A stretch of DNA of 64,000 bases from Mesorhizobium sp. M3A.F.Ca.ET.080.04.2.1 (GTDB lineage: Bacteria > Pseudomonadota > Alphaproteobacteria > Rhizobiales > Rhizobiaceae): NCBI RefSeq assembly GCF_003952525.1, contig NZ_CP034451.1, positions 4,216,001-4,280,000 on the forward strand. Direction: 5' to 3'. A model generated the notes under the pieces. That model was not told the origin of the DNA. It did not search any database and was given only the letters and a program-made list of their open reading frames with translations. The position numbers were made by a program, and so were the translations under genes. Shown piece after piece: positions 53,929 to 61,856 of the stretch. Each line of letters starts with the position of its first letter. Positions within the stretch are counted from its first letter, which is position 1.

Positions 53929-54852
53929 ATGTTCGGCGACATTGACGGCACTGGGTTCGAGGTTCTCGACGAGCGGTTCGAGAGCTGTTTCGTCGGTCAT
54001 GTGGCGGTCGAGCGGCTTTGGACGGGGGGCCGCTGGCTCGAAGGTCCGGCATGGTTCGCCGCCGGCCGCTATCTCCTTTTCTCCGATATCCCGAACGACC
54101 GCATCATGCGCTACGACGACACCAGCGGCGTGGTCTCGGTTTTCCGCGCGCCGGCCAACAATGCCAATGGCAACACGGTCGATACGCAGGGACGGCTGGT
54201 CACCTGCGAGCATCGGGCGCGGCGGGTGACGCGGACCGAGCATGACGGCTCGATTACGGTGATCGCAGACGGTTTCGAGGGTAAGCGGTTGAATTCGCCC
54301 AACGATGTGGTGGTGCGCTCGGACGGAACGGTATGGTTTTCCGATCCGCCCTACGGCATCGCGACCGACTACGAGGGCGACCGGGCCGAGCAGGAAATCG
54401 AGGGCTGTCACGTCTACCGCGCCGACCCCGCAACGGGCGCGGTGGCGCGCGTCGTTTCCACGATGGCCAAGCCCAATGGCCTTGCCTTCTCGCCGGACGA
54501 GACTGTCCTCTATGTCGGCGACACCGGCGTCACGCACCAGAAGGATGGGCCGAAGCACATCCGCAAGTTCGCCGTCGAGGGCAATGCGCTCAAGGAGCTC
54601 GGCGTCTTCGCCGCCTGCTCGGCCGGGCTGTTCGACGGATTCAGGGTGGATACCGCCGGCCGCATCTGGGCGGGCGCCGGCGACGGCGTCCACTGCTTCG
54701 ATCCCGACGGCTCGCTGATCGGCAAGATCCGCATCCCCGAGACGGTCGCCAACCTGACCTTCGGCGGCCCCAAGCGCAACCGCCTGTTCATCACCGCGCG
54801 GCAGTCGCTTTATGCGGTGTTCGTCGCGGCGAATGCCGCCGGGCGCGGATGA
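53929..54852 (+). CDS. SMP-30/gluconolactonase family protein
   Basis: The protein has 307 residues from ATG 53929, preceded by GGAGAGA; a start 27 bases upstream is possible. The six-bladed propeller pattern is visible, with the metal-site motifs WLEGPAWF, LNSPNDVVVRSDGTVWFSDPPYG, KPNGLAFSPDETVLYVGDT and DGFRVDTAGRIWAGAGDG. Family members hydrolyse sugar lactones, for example gluconolactone to gluconate. It diverges from the transporter operon across the LacI-type operator, so it probably acts on an imported lactone and supplies the acid to the idonate/gluconate enzymes. Confidence 0.9.
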   Translation: MFGDIDGTGFEVLDERFESCFVGHVAVERLWTGGRWLEGPAWFAAGRYLLFSDIPNDRIMRYDDTSGVVSVFRAPANNANGNTVDTQGRLVTCEHRARRVTRTEHDGSITVIADGFEGKRLNSPNDVVVRSDGTVWFSDPPYGIATDYEGDRAEQEIEGCHVYRADPATGAVARVVSTMAKPNGLAFSPDETVLYVGDTGVTHQKDGPKHIRKFAVEGNALKELGVFAACSAGLFDGFRVDTAGRIWAGAGDGVHCFDPDGSLIGKIRIPETVANLTFGGPKRNRLFITARQSLYAVFVAANAAGRG

Positions 54853-54874
54853 AGTCAGGCCCAGAGATGCAGCG

Positions 54875-55792
54875 TCAGCTGCTCCGGGTCGCGACGAACG
54901 TCGCGGCGGCTTTCAGCATCGCCGCCTGCTCACCATAGGGTTCGAGCAGCGCATGCGCCTGGTCGATGAGGCCATGGAGCTGACCGCGCGCCCAGTCGGG
55001 GCCATGCAGCGCCGCGAGCGTCGCCTTGCCGGCGGCGGCGTCCTTCTTCGTCGCCTTACCCATCTGGTGCACGTCGGCGGTGAGGTCGAGCAAGTCGTCC
55101 GCTAGCTGGAAGGCAAGCCCTATTGCCGAGCCAAACTCCGCCAGCCGTTCGCGATCAGTGGCGGAGGCACCGGCGACGATCGCGCCGGCCTCGCAGGCAA
55201 AGCGGATCAGCGCGCCGGTCTTCATCGCCTGCAGCGTGATGATGCCGGCCTCGTCCGGCCGCTTGCGCTCGGCGTCCAGATCGAGGCTCTGTCCGCCGAC
55301 CATGCCGCCGGTTCCGGCGGCGCGGGCGAGCGCCAGGACAAGCGACGCCCGGCGTTCGGCCGGCAGCGCGGTCGCCTCGTCGGCGACGATATCGAAGGCC
55401 AAGGTCAGCAGCGCGTCGCCGGCCAGAATCGCGGTCGCCTCGTCGAAGGCCCTGTGCACGGTGGGCTGGCCGCGGCGCAGGTCATCGTCGTCCATGGCCG
55501 GCAGGTCGTCATGGATCAGCGAATAGCAGTGCACGCATTCGAGCGCCGCCGCGACACGCAGCGCGGCCTCGCCATCGGCCGAAAACAGAGCCGCACTTTC
55601 CATGACCAGAAAAGGGCGGAGCCGCTTGCCTCCATTCAGCACGCCATGACGCATGGCAGCCATCAGGCGCTCCGGCCGGGCGATCTCGCCTTGCGAGGGG
55701 CGCGCGTCGAGCAGGCGCCGCAGCAGGGTCTCGATCGTGGCGGCACGCGCAAAAAGCGCGGAATCGAAGGCCATCTGGTCGTCTTTCGTCAT
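54875..55792 (-). CDS. ispA: polyprenyl synthetase (farnesyl diphosphate synthase type)
   Basis: The protein has about 305 residues from ATG 55792; a start at 55774 is also possible. The first aspartate-rich motif is DDLPAMDDDDLRRG, and the second is LADDLLD. GGKRLRPFLVMES is the substrate-binding start, and MKTGALIRFACEAGA is a chain-length region motif. It condenses isopentenyl diphosphate with allylic diphosphates. Farnesyl diphosphate is the expected product in rhizobia, but chain length cannot be fixed by eye. It is divergent from mtgA. Confidence 0.9.
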   Translation of the reverse strand: MTKDDQMAFDSALFARAATIETLLRRLLDARPSQGEIARPERLMAAMRHGVLNGGKRLRPFLVMESAALFSADGEAALRVAAALECVHCYSLIHDDLPAMDDDDLRRGQPTVHRAFDEATAILAGDALLTLAFDIVADEATALPAERRASLVLALARAAGTGGMVGGQSLDLDAERKRPDEAGIITLQAMKTGALIRFACEAGAIVAGASATDRERLAEFGSAIGLAFQLADDLLDLTADVHQMGKATKKDAAAGKATLAALHGPDWARGQLHGLIDQAHALLEPYGEQAAMLKAAATFVATRSS

Positions 55793-55921
55793 GGTCGGGA
55801 CCGGTAGCCGACACTCAGACATTGCGCAAGAAGCGTCGCGCCTTTATGCCGGTTGGGCGAATGGCGCGGGTGGGGCGGCTTGACGGAACCAATCGTGGAT
55901 CATGGAAGCGAAGTGCTGGAC

Positions 55922-56629
55922 ATGGCGCGGCCGAGGCGTCTGAACCGCGCCGGTCTCAAGCGCCTCGGCCGGCGCTTGGTGGTTGTCGCCGCCGTCCTGG
56001 TGGCGATGCCGGTCGTGCTCGCCTTCCTCTATCTGCCCTCCTTCGTGCATCCGGTATCGACACTGATGCTGAAAGACCTCGTGACTTTCTCCGGCTACGA
56101 CCGGCGTTGGGTGTCGATCGACGACGTGGCGCCGGTGCTGGCGAATTCGGTGATCATGTCGGAGGACGGGCAGTTCTGCTTCCATCGCGGCGTCGACCTC
56201 GGCGAATTGCGCGGCGTCGTCGACGATGCCCTGGCCGGCGAGGCGACGCGCGGCGCCTCCACCATCACCATGCAGACGGTGAAGAACCTGTTCTTGTGGT
56301 CGCGGCCGCTGGGCAGCGTGCGCAAGGTGGTCGAACTGCCTTTGGCCGTCTATTTCGACGCGGTGATGTCGAAGCGGCGCATCATGGAGATCTATCTCAA
56401 CATCGCCGAATGGGGACCGGGCATCTACGGCATCGAGGCGGCCGCCCAGCATCATTTCGGCGTCTCGGCCAAGCAATTGTCGCGACGGCAGGCCGCGCTT
56501 CTCGCCGTCACCTTGCCCAACCCGATCGCCCGCAATCCGGCCAAGCCCGGCCCTGGCTTGAGGCGTCTCGCCAATCTGATCGAGCGGCGCGCGGGCAGGT
56601 CCGGAGCGTATGTGGGTTGCCTGGATTAG
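55922..56629 (+). CDS. mtgA: monofunctional peptidoglycan glycosyltransferase
   Basis: The protein has 235 residues from ATG 55922, with one N-terminal membrane span ([20 protein letters not shown]). The glycosyltransferase family 51 catalytic glutamate is in [60 protein letters not shown] and [13 protein letters not shown] follow. It polymerises lipid II glycan strands at the inner membrane. No transpeptidase domain is present. The start may be an earlier codon. It precedes rpmF. Confidence 0.93.
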   Translation: MARPRRLNRAGLKRLGRRLVVVAAVLVAMPVVLAFLYLPSFVHPVSTLMLKDLVTFSGYDRRWVSIDDVAPVLANSVIMSEDGQFCFHRGVDLGELRGVVDDALAGEATRGASTITMQTVKNLFLWSRPLGSVRKVVELPLAVYFDAVMSKRRIMEIYLNIAEWGPGIYGIEAAAQHHFGVSAKQLSRRQAALLAVTLPNPIARNPAKPGPGLRRLANLIERRAGRSGAYVGCLD

Positions 56630-56782
56630 GGAAAGGCGGCGGCGGGTCAAAAAAATTCGCGGCAGTGCTGGCCAAAACGGCGCAAGGCGTGTATAGGCAC
56701 CCGACTTTCTCAGATTATGGCCTCGATGCGGCCCTTTCGCGAGGGTTGCCGGGGCATTTTGACCATGTAGTGGAGCATATCC

Positions 56783-56965
56783 ATGGCCGTTCCAAAAAGA
56801 AAAACCTCTCCGTCGAAGCGCGGCATGCGCCGCTCGGCCGACGCTCTCAAGGCCCCGACCTATGTCGAGGACAAGAATTCCGGCGAAATGCGCCGCCCGC
56901 ACCACATCGACCTGAAGACCGGCATGTATCGCGGCCGCCAGGTCCTGGAGCCGAAGGAAAGCTGA
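56783..56965 (+). CDS. rpmF: 50S ribosomal protein L32
   Basis: This 60-residue protein begins [20 protein letters not shown] and continues with [25 protein letters not shown], the L32 pattern without zinc cysteines in the alphaproteobacterial form. It is a structural protein of the large ribosomal subunit. The usual plsX/fabH neighbours are absent here. A strong terminator follows 25 bases after the stop. Confidence 0.96.
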   Translation: MAVPKRKTSPSKRGMRRSADALKAPTYVEDKNSGEMRRPHHIDLKTGMYRGRQVLEPKES

Positions 56966-56990
56966 GCAGCTTCCACGGTTTGGGCAAGTC

Positions 56991-57018
56991 AAAAGACCGG
57001 CCACTGGCCGGTCTTTTT
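56991..57018 (+). terminator. intrinsic terminator of rpmF
   Basis: A perfect 12-bp stem (56991-57002 with 57006-57017) and a 3-base ACT loop end in TTTTT. It stands 25 bases after the rpmF stop codon. Confidence 0.92.
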
Positions 57019-57310
57019 GCGTTTTGGGCTCGCGGTCTGGGCCGGATCGCTGCCTTCCGGCCGAGCCTCGCAGACCGGCGAAAGGCCGGCAACCGGCTGG
57101 CATTCCTGTTTCATTCGGGTTTTGGAGCGGTTCACCGTTTCACGCAAACGGCGAACCGCTCTATCCCTTTGTTTGACGCAATTGCTGACGGAAAACCGTT
57201 TCACGCTTTTCCCGGAATTGCTCCAAAGCGTGTTTGCCGCCGCGCCTGAAAAACCTTGACGGCGTGCCTGCCCGGCATTCTACAAATGGGAGCCCATTGG
57301 AGTTGCCCAG
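57019..57310. other. gene-free region with a long dispersed palindromic element
   Basis: No gene is supported between the rpmF terminator and the next gene. The centre is a 37-base hairpin at 57125-57161 with GAGCGGTTC/GAACCGCTC outer arms and CCGTTT/AAACGG inner arms. Related half-sites (ACCGTTTCACGC) recur near 57195. It has the form of a dispersed Mesorhizobium intergenic repeat. Confidence 0.65.
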
Positions 57311-57712
57311 ATGTTCGGTGCCATCCCGCTGCTGATCGTGCCTTTCGTCCTTTACAATCTCGGACTGCTCGGACTGTTCGGCGGCGGCGACGATCCGTGG
57401 ATGACCGAGATGTTTTCATTCCGCATGATGTCGGGCGGCGTGTTCTCGATGACGCTCGGCGACCTGATGGTGCTGATCGGGTTGATCTTCCTGTTCGTCG
57501 AGATCTCGAAATCGGTGCGCACCACCAATGCATCGATCCTCGATCATCTTCTGTCGACGCTGGTCTTCATCGCCTTTCTGGTCGAGTTCCTGCTGGTCAA
57601 GGGCGCCGCGCACTCCGTTTTCTTCACGCTGATGATCATCGCGCTCTTCGATGTGCTTGCCGGGTTCTCGGTGTCGATGCGGTCGGCGAGCCGGGATATC
57701 AATCTGAATTAG
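57311..57712 (+). CDS. conserved membrane protein of unknown function
   Basis: I do not recognise a named family. This 133-residue protein has four hydrophobic helices: AIPLLIVPFVLYNLGLLGLF, DLMVLIGLIFLFVEI, LLSTLVFIAFLVEFLLV and SVFFTLMIIALFDVLAGF. Loops are short and the ends lack strong charge. It is probably an inner-membrane protein. It stands alone between a repeat region and the convergent HxlR gene. Confidence 0.75.
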   Translation: MFGAIPLLIVPFVLYNLGLLGLFGGGDDPWMTEMFSFRMMSGGVFSMTLGDLMVLIGLIFLFVEISKSVRTTNASILDHLLSTLVFIAFLVEFLLVKGAAHSVFFTLMIIALFDVLAGFSVSMRSASRDINLN

Positions 57713-57751
57713 GCTGTGCCGACCATCCTGCGGCCTGCCGCTCAAGCGCGG

Positions 57752-58270
57752 TCATCTGGCGGCGGCCGAAGCCTTGCGCGCCACCACCGCTTCATAAGCG
57801 GCCTGCAATTGCGCGCGGACGCTCGGCGTGCCTGGCGGCGTCTTCACCGGCGCGCCGAGATGCTCGTGGCGCAACTCGTCCATGAACTGATCCCATAGCG
57901 GCAGGCCGCCCTTTTCCAGCAGCTCGGCGCGGATCGAAAGCTCCTCGCTCACCGGCAACCAGACCCGTCCCCAGGCGCCGAGATGCGCCATGATCGGCAC
58001 CAAGGTGATTGCCATCTCGGTCAAGCTATAGATCGCCTTCTGCTTGTGGCTGGGATCGTCGGCCTTTGTGAGCAGGCCCAGTTCCATCAGCCGCTTCAGC
58101 CGGTCGGCCAGGATGTTGGAGGCAATGCCCTCCAGCGATCCCTTGAGCAGCTCGCGAAAATGCCGGCGGCCGCCGAAGATCATGTCGCGCAGGATGATCA
58201 GGCTCCAGCGGTCACCGAAGACCTCGAGCGACAGATTGATCGGGCAGCCGGACCGGTGCTCGGTGTTCAT
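57752..58270 (-). CDS. HxlR family transcriptional regulator
   Basis: The protein has 172 residues from ATG 58270, preceded by TTGGAG; an upstream ATG at 58294 is less likely. The HxlR winged helix is clear: CPINLSLEVFGDRWSLIILRDMIFGGRRHFRELLKG, SNILADRLKRLMELGLLTK and YSLTEMAITLVPIM. The conserved cysteine early in the domain can sense aldehydes or oxidants in some members. A C-terminal extension of about 70 residues has no recognised domain. It is divergent from the hydrolase and GST genes and probably regulates them. Confidence 0.9.
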   Translation of the reverse strand: MNTEHRSGCPINLSLEVFGDRWSLIILRDMIFGGRRHFRELLKGSLEGIASNILADRLKRLMELGLLTKADDPSHKQKAIYSLTEMAITLVPIMAHLGAWGRVWLPVSEELSIRAELLEKGGLPLWDQFMDELRHEHLGAPVKTPPGTPSVRAQLQAAYEAVVARKASAAAR

Positions 58271-58288
58271 ATATTTCTCCAAAACCAG

Positions 58289-58340
58289 TTGCATAATGAT
58301 ATCGGTTTGATTATCGTGCAACTGATTGCAAAATGCAATC
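58289..58340. promoter_or_regulatory. inverted repeats in the HxlR-hydrolase divergent region
   Basis: TTGCATAATGAT (58289-58300) faces ATTATCGTGCAA (58310-58321) as an imperfect dyad. GATTGCA-AAA-TGCAATC (58324-58340) is a perfect one. All four half-sites contain TTGCA or its complement. This is a likely HxlR operator. Confidence 0.6.
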
Positions 58341-58358
58341 GGATTGGAGGACTGGACG

Positions 58359-59186
58359 ATGACCCTGATCCGCCGCCCGACAATTGTCTGCGAAGGCTTC
58401 GGCAATCCGGCCGACCCGGCCATCCTGCTGATCATGGGCGCCATGGCTTCGATGCTCTGGTGGCCGGAGGCCTTCTGCCGGCAGCTCGCCGAGCGCGGCC
58501 GCTTCGTCATCCGCTACGACAATCGCGATACAGGCCTGTCGACGAAATACACACCGGGCGAACCGCCTTATACGTTCGAGGACATGGTGGACGATGCCAT
58601 CCGGGTGCTCGACGATCACCTGATAGGCGAGGCGCATGTCGCCGGCATGTCGATGGGCGGCATGATCGCGCAGATCGCGGCGCTGAAATATCCCGAACGC
58701 GTTCGGGCACTCACCGTGATCTCCAGTTCGCCGCTTGGCGTCGACACGTCCGGCCTGCCGGACACCAGCGAGGCTTACCGGAAGCATTCGGCGCATGGCG
58801 CCGACGTCGACTGGTCGAAGAGGAATCAGGTGCTCTCCTACATGCTTGAGGACGCGCATGCGCTCGCCAGCACGTTGCATCCGTTCGACGAGGACCGCGC
58901 ACGCGCCACGATCGAGGAGGATTTCGACCGTTCCGGCGGCCTCGCCAGCGCGACCAATCATTTCCTGCTCAAGGGTGGGGGGCAGGAGCGGCGGGCAAAA
59001 GATTTGTCGGTGCCGCTGCTCGTCATCCACGGCACGGCCGATCCGATCTTCCCGATCGAGCACGGCGAGGCCTTGGCCTCGGCGGTTCCCGGCGCCAGAC
59101 TGGTGCGGATAGAAGGCGGTGGCCATGAACTGCATCGCATGGATTGGCCGCAAATCATCGAAGCCATCACGCAGCATGGCGGATAA
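58359..59186 (+). CDS. alpha/beta-fold hydrolase
   Basis: The protein has 275 residues from ATG 58359, which has GGAGG nine bases upstream. The nucleophile elbow is GMSMGGMIAQIAALKYP. FVIRYDNRDTGLSTKY, VIHGTADPIFPIEHG (acid) and EGGGHELHRMDWP (histidine) complete the core. The fold resembles aclacinomycin methylesterase and other esterases; the substrate is unknown. It is followed 17 bases later by a glutathione S-transferase gene, suggesting a shared detoxification role under the HxlR regulator. Confidence 0.9.
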   Translation: MTLIRRPTIVCEGFGNPADPAILLIMGAMASMLWWPEAFCRQLAERGRFVIRYDNRDTGLSTKYTPGEPPYTFEDMVDDAIRVLDDHLIGEAHVAGMSMGGMIAQIAALKYPERVRALTVISSSPLGVDTSGLPDTSEAYRKHSAHGADVDWSKRNQVLSYMLEDAHALASTLHPFDEDRARATIEEDFDRSGGLASATNHFLLKGGGQERRAKDLSVPLLVIHGTADPIFPIEHGEALASAVPGARLVRIEGGGHELHRMDWPQIIEAITQHGG

Positions 59187-59203
59187 AATGGAAGCGAGAA
59201 GAA

Positions 59204-59860
59204 ATGTCCCTGACCCTGCACTTTCATCCATTGGCCTCCTTCTGCTGGAAGCCGCTGATCGCGCTCTACGAAAACGCCACGCCTTTCACGCCGGTCATCG
59301 TGGATCTCGGCGACGAGCAGTCGCGCACGGCTTTCCTGAAGGTATCGCCGACCGGCAAGATGCCGGCCCTTCGTGACGACACGCGGGACCGCACGGTGTT
59401 GGAATCGACCATCGTGATCGAATATCTCGCCGCCTATTATCCAGGACCGGTCGAACTCGTTTCGGCCGACATCGACCTCGCCATCAAGATCCGCCAGGCC
59501 GATCGCTTCTACGATTTCTATGTGCAGGAGCCGATGCAGAAGATCGTCGGCGACCGGCTGCGGCCGCAGGACAAGACCGATCCGTTCGGCGTCGAGCAGG
59601 CCCGCGCGCAGCTTCGCACCTCCTACGCCATCATCGAACAGGAGATGAAGGGAAAGACCTGGGCAGTGGGCGAGACCTTCACCATGGCCGACTGCGCTGC
59701 CTCGCCGGCCCTGTTCTACGCCAACAAGGTCGAACCGTTCGGCGACAAGTTCCCTGCCGTGAGGCGCTACCACGATCGCCTGATGGATCGCGCTTCCTTT
59801 GCCCGCGTGATCAAGGAAGCGCAGCCCTATTTCAAGCTCTTCCCCTACAATGACGGTTGA
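59204..59860 (+). CDS. glutathione S-transferase
   Basis: The protein has 218 residues from ATG 59204. The thioredoxin-like N-terminal domain has FHPLASFCWKPLIALYENATPF and the glutathione-binding VSPTGKMPALRDD and VLESTIVIEYLA. The helical C-terminal domain shows WAVGETFTMADCAASPALFYANKV. It conjugates or reduces electrophiles with glutathione in the cytoplasm. It is cotranscribed with the upstream hydrolase gene. Class cannot be fixed by eye. Confidence 0.92.
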   Translation: MSLTLHFHPLASFCWKPLIALYENATPFTPVIVDLGDEQSRTAFLKVSPTGKMPALRDDTRDRTVLESTIVIEYLAAYYPGPVELVSADIDLAIKIRQADRFYDFYVQEPMQKIVGDRLRPQDKTDPFGVEQARAQLRTSYAIIEQEMKGKTWAVGETFTMADCAASPALFYANKVEPFGDKFPAVRRYHDRLMDRASFARVIKEAQPYFKLFPYNDG

Positions 59861-59908
59861 GCCGGCAGAAACAGTTCGGAAGCGACAGCCGCCCGGCAGC
59901 TGACGGCT

Positions 59909-60196
59909 TCAGCTGCCGGGCGCGCCGAGTTCCTCGGATTCCCAGAACTGGTCGAGCCAGATGTTCAGCCTGAGGAAGCCCGCTTGGCTGACGGTGTAGA
60001 CGCGCTTCGTGCCCTCGGCCTTGGCATGGACCAGGCCGGCGTCGAGCAGGACCTTCAGATGCTGGGAAACGGCTGGACGGGAAACCGGCAATCCGGCCGC
60101 CAGTTCGTTGACCGTCTTCGGGCCGCGTCGGAGCTCTTCCAAGAGATAACGCCGGTTGGGATCGGCTATCGCCATGAAGGCGTCGGAGAACATCAT
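59909..60196 (-). CDS. ArsR family transcriptional regulator
   Basis: This 95-residue winged-helix protein reads AIADPNRRYLLEELRRGPKTVNELAAGLPVSRPAVSQHLKVLLDAGLV over the DNA-binding domain. Metal-binding cysteines of classical ArsR are absent, so it is more like the SRPBCC-linked or other non-metal ArsR group. Two ATGs are adjacent at the start. It precedes no partner gene of the usual type; the nearest gene on the same strand is an MFS transporter 30 bases upstream. Confidence 0.88.
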   Translation of the reverse strand: MMFSDAFMAIADPNRRYLLEELRRGPKTVNELAAGLPVSRPAVSQHLKVLLDAGLVHAKAEGTKRVYTVSQAGFLRLNIWLDQFWESEELGAPGS

Positions 60197-60226
60197 ACCA
60201 TATTTTTAGGCAAACTTCGCCGAATC

Positions 60227-61471
60227 TCAACCGTCGGTTTCAACCTTTCTGCGCGGATCGAGCCGCAAGGCTTCCGGCGTGACCGCCCTATCAGCCGGCT
60301 GCGTCTTGAAGGCTTCGCGGTTTTCGATGGGCACAGGAGCGCGACGGCGGATGCGCAGCAGCGTGTAACCGGTGAGGCAAAGGTGCGCGAAGGCGGTGGC
60401 AAGAAAAAGCCCCTCGGGGCGCAGTCCCATCAGGGCAGCCCCCAGCAGCGGCCCGATCATGGTGCCGAAACCATAAAGCAGGAGCAGACCGCCGGAGACC
60501 TTTACGAAATCCTCGGCCCGCGCATGGTCGTTGGCATGCGCAACCGCGATGGAATAGAGGGTGTAGGCGAAGCCGCCATAGGCAGCGGTCATGGCGATCA
60601 CGAAGGCGCCCGAATGCGGTTCGATCAGGAAGACCAGCACCGCGAACACGGCCGCACCGAAGGCGGCGCCAGCCAGCACGAAGCGGCGATCGGTGGTGTC
60701 GGAAAGCCGACCCGCGGGGAGTTGCATGGCCGCGCCGGCAATCACCACAAGGCTCATCATCAGCGCGATCTCGGCGGTCGAGATGCCGATGCGCGCGCCA
60801 TAGACGGCCCCAAGCGTGCCCCACGCACCGTTGGCGATGCCGATCAGGAGGCAAGCCACGGCCGATACCGGAGAATTGGCGTAGAGGCCTTTGACGTCAA
60901 GCTTCACATCCTGCAGCGGCTTGGGGTGCGACTGCGTCGAGACGGCCGTCGGAATGAGCGAAAGGCAGAACAATATGCCGGTGATCATGAACAGCGAGGC
61001 CGATCTCACGTCGCCGCCGGCGACGATCATCTGGCCACCCATGATCGAGGCGAAAGTGACCATCATGTAGAGGCCGAAGACGGTGCCGCGGTTCTCGTTG
61101 GTCGCTTTCTCGTTCAGCCAGCTTTCGATGACCATGAAAGCGCCGGCCATGGTGAAGCCGGTGAAGGCGCGCAGCAGGATCCAGATATACTGCTCGATGA
61201 TCAGCCCGGTGAGCAGGGCGACTATGGCGCCCGACGCGGCGAAGGCGCCGAAGGCGCGGACATGGCCAGCACGGCGCACGAGGCGCGGGGCGAAGAAGCA
61301 GCCGGCGACGAAGCCGCCGGCCCAGGCCGTGCCCATCAGGCCGAGCGAAGCGGTGGAGAATCCTTCCAGTTGTCCGCGCAGCGGCAGAAGCAGGCCGTGC
61401 AGGCCGGAAGCCGCAAGCAGGAAGGCGGTGCCGCGAAGCAGCGAGAGAATCGGTCTGTATGTGGCGAACAT
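60227..61471 (-). CDS. MFS transporter, YcaD-like
   Basis: This 414-residue inner-membrane protein has twelve hydrophobic spans. GTAWAGGFVAGCFFAPRLVRRAGHVRAFG carries the loop 2-3 motif in a variant form. WLNEKATNENRGTVFGLYMM and QLPAGRLSDTTDRRFVL are typical of the YcaD/YfkF group. Substrate is unknown; many members export small molecules. It is 30 bases upstream of the ArsR-type gene on the same strand and may be cotranscribed with it. Confidence 0.88.
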   Translation of the reverse strand: MFATYRPILSLLRGTAFLLAASGLHGLLLPLRGQLEGFSTASLGLMGTAWAGGFVAGCFFAPRLVRRAGHVRAFGAFAASGAIVALLTGLIIEQYIWILLRAFTGFTMAGAFMVIESWLNEKATNENRGTVFGLYMMVTFASIMGGQMIVAGGDVRSASLFMITGILFCLSLIPTAVSTQSHPKPLQDVKLDVKGLYANSPVSAVACLLIGIANGAWGTLGAVYGARIGISTAEIALMMSLVVIAGAAMQLPAGRLSDTTDRRFVLAGAAFGAAVFAVLVFLIEPHSGAFVIAMTAAYGGFAYTLYSIAVAHANDHARAEDFVKVSGGLLLLYGFGTMIGPLLGAALMGLRPEGLFLATAFAHLCLTGYTLLRIRRRAPVPIENREAFKTQPADRAVTPEALRLDPRRKVETDG

Positions 61472-61549
61472 GGGCTCGTCTGGCTGGAATGTCGTGGCGC
61501 AGGTCTGACAGGCTTATTGGGGCTTTTCAGCGGCAACGAGCCGCGGAAG

Positions 61550-61744
61550 TCAACCGCGGCGGAACAGTGCCTCGGCGGCTGACTTGGTGGCGCCCTTGGC
61601 GGCCCGCTCGGCCTCGAGCCGGGCGATCTCGTCACGCAACAGGGTTATGCGTTCGGACAATTCATCGACGGAAAGCAGCGCCAGGTCCTGCCCGATCTCG
61701 TGCGAGCGCGGCTTCTTCCTGGGTTCGTCGTCGAAGGTCGCCAT
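61550..61744 (-). CDS. DUF1192 small protein
   Basis: This 64-residue protein reads MATFDDEPRKKPRSHEIGQD, then SVDELSERITLLRDEIARLEAE, a helical coiled-coil pattern typical of DUF1192. The family is found in rhizobia and relatives and has no established function. It is divergent from the quinone oxidoreductase gene. Confidence 0.88.
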   Translation of the reverse strand: MATFDDEPRKKPRSHEIGQDLALLSVDELSERITLLRDEIARLEAERAAKGATKSAAEALFRRG

Positions 61745-61856
61745 CGTCGCTCCTCCCTGAGTTGGCCATTTGCCTGATTTGGCAATCAGCATACATAGGG
61801 CGAGGGCGCCGATGCAAACAGCCGGCGACTCGACCGGCGTTGAGGAGACGGGAACC

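Noticed and set aside
59984..61582. A 532-codon plus-strand frame opposite the ArsR and MFS genes
   Set aside because: It has a Gly/Glu/His/Arg-rich translation without motifs, and the opposite strand encodes two clear proteins.
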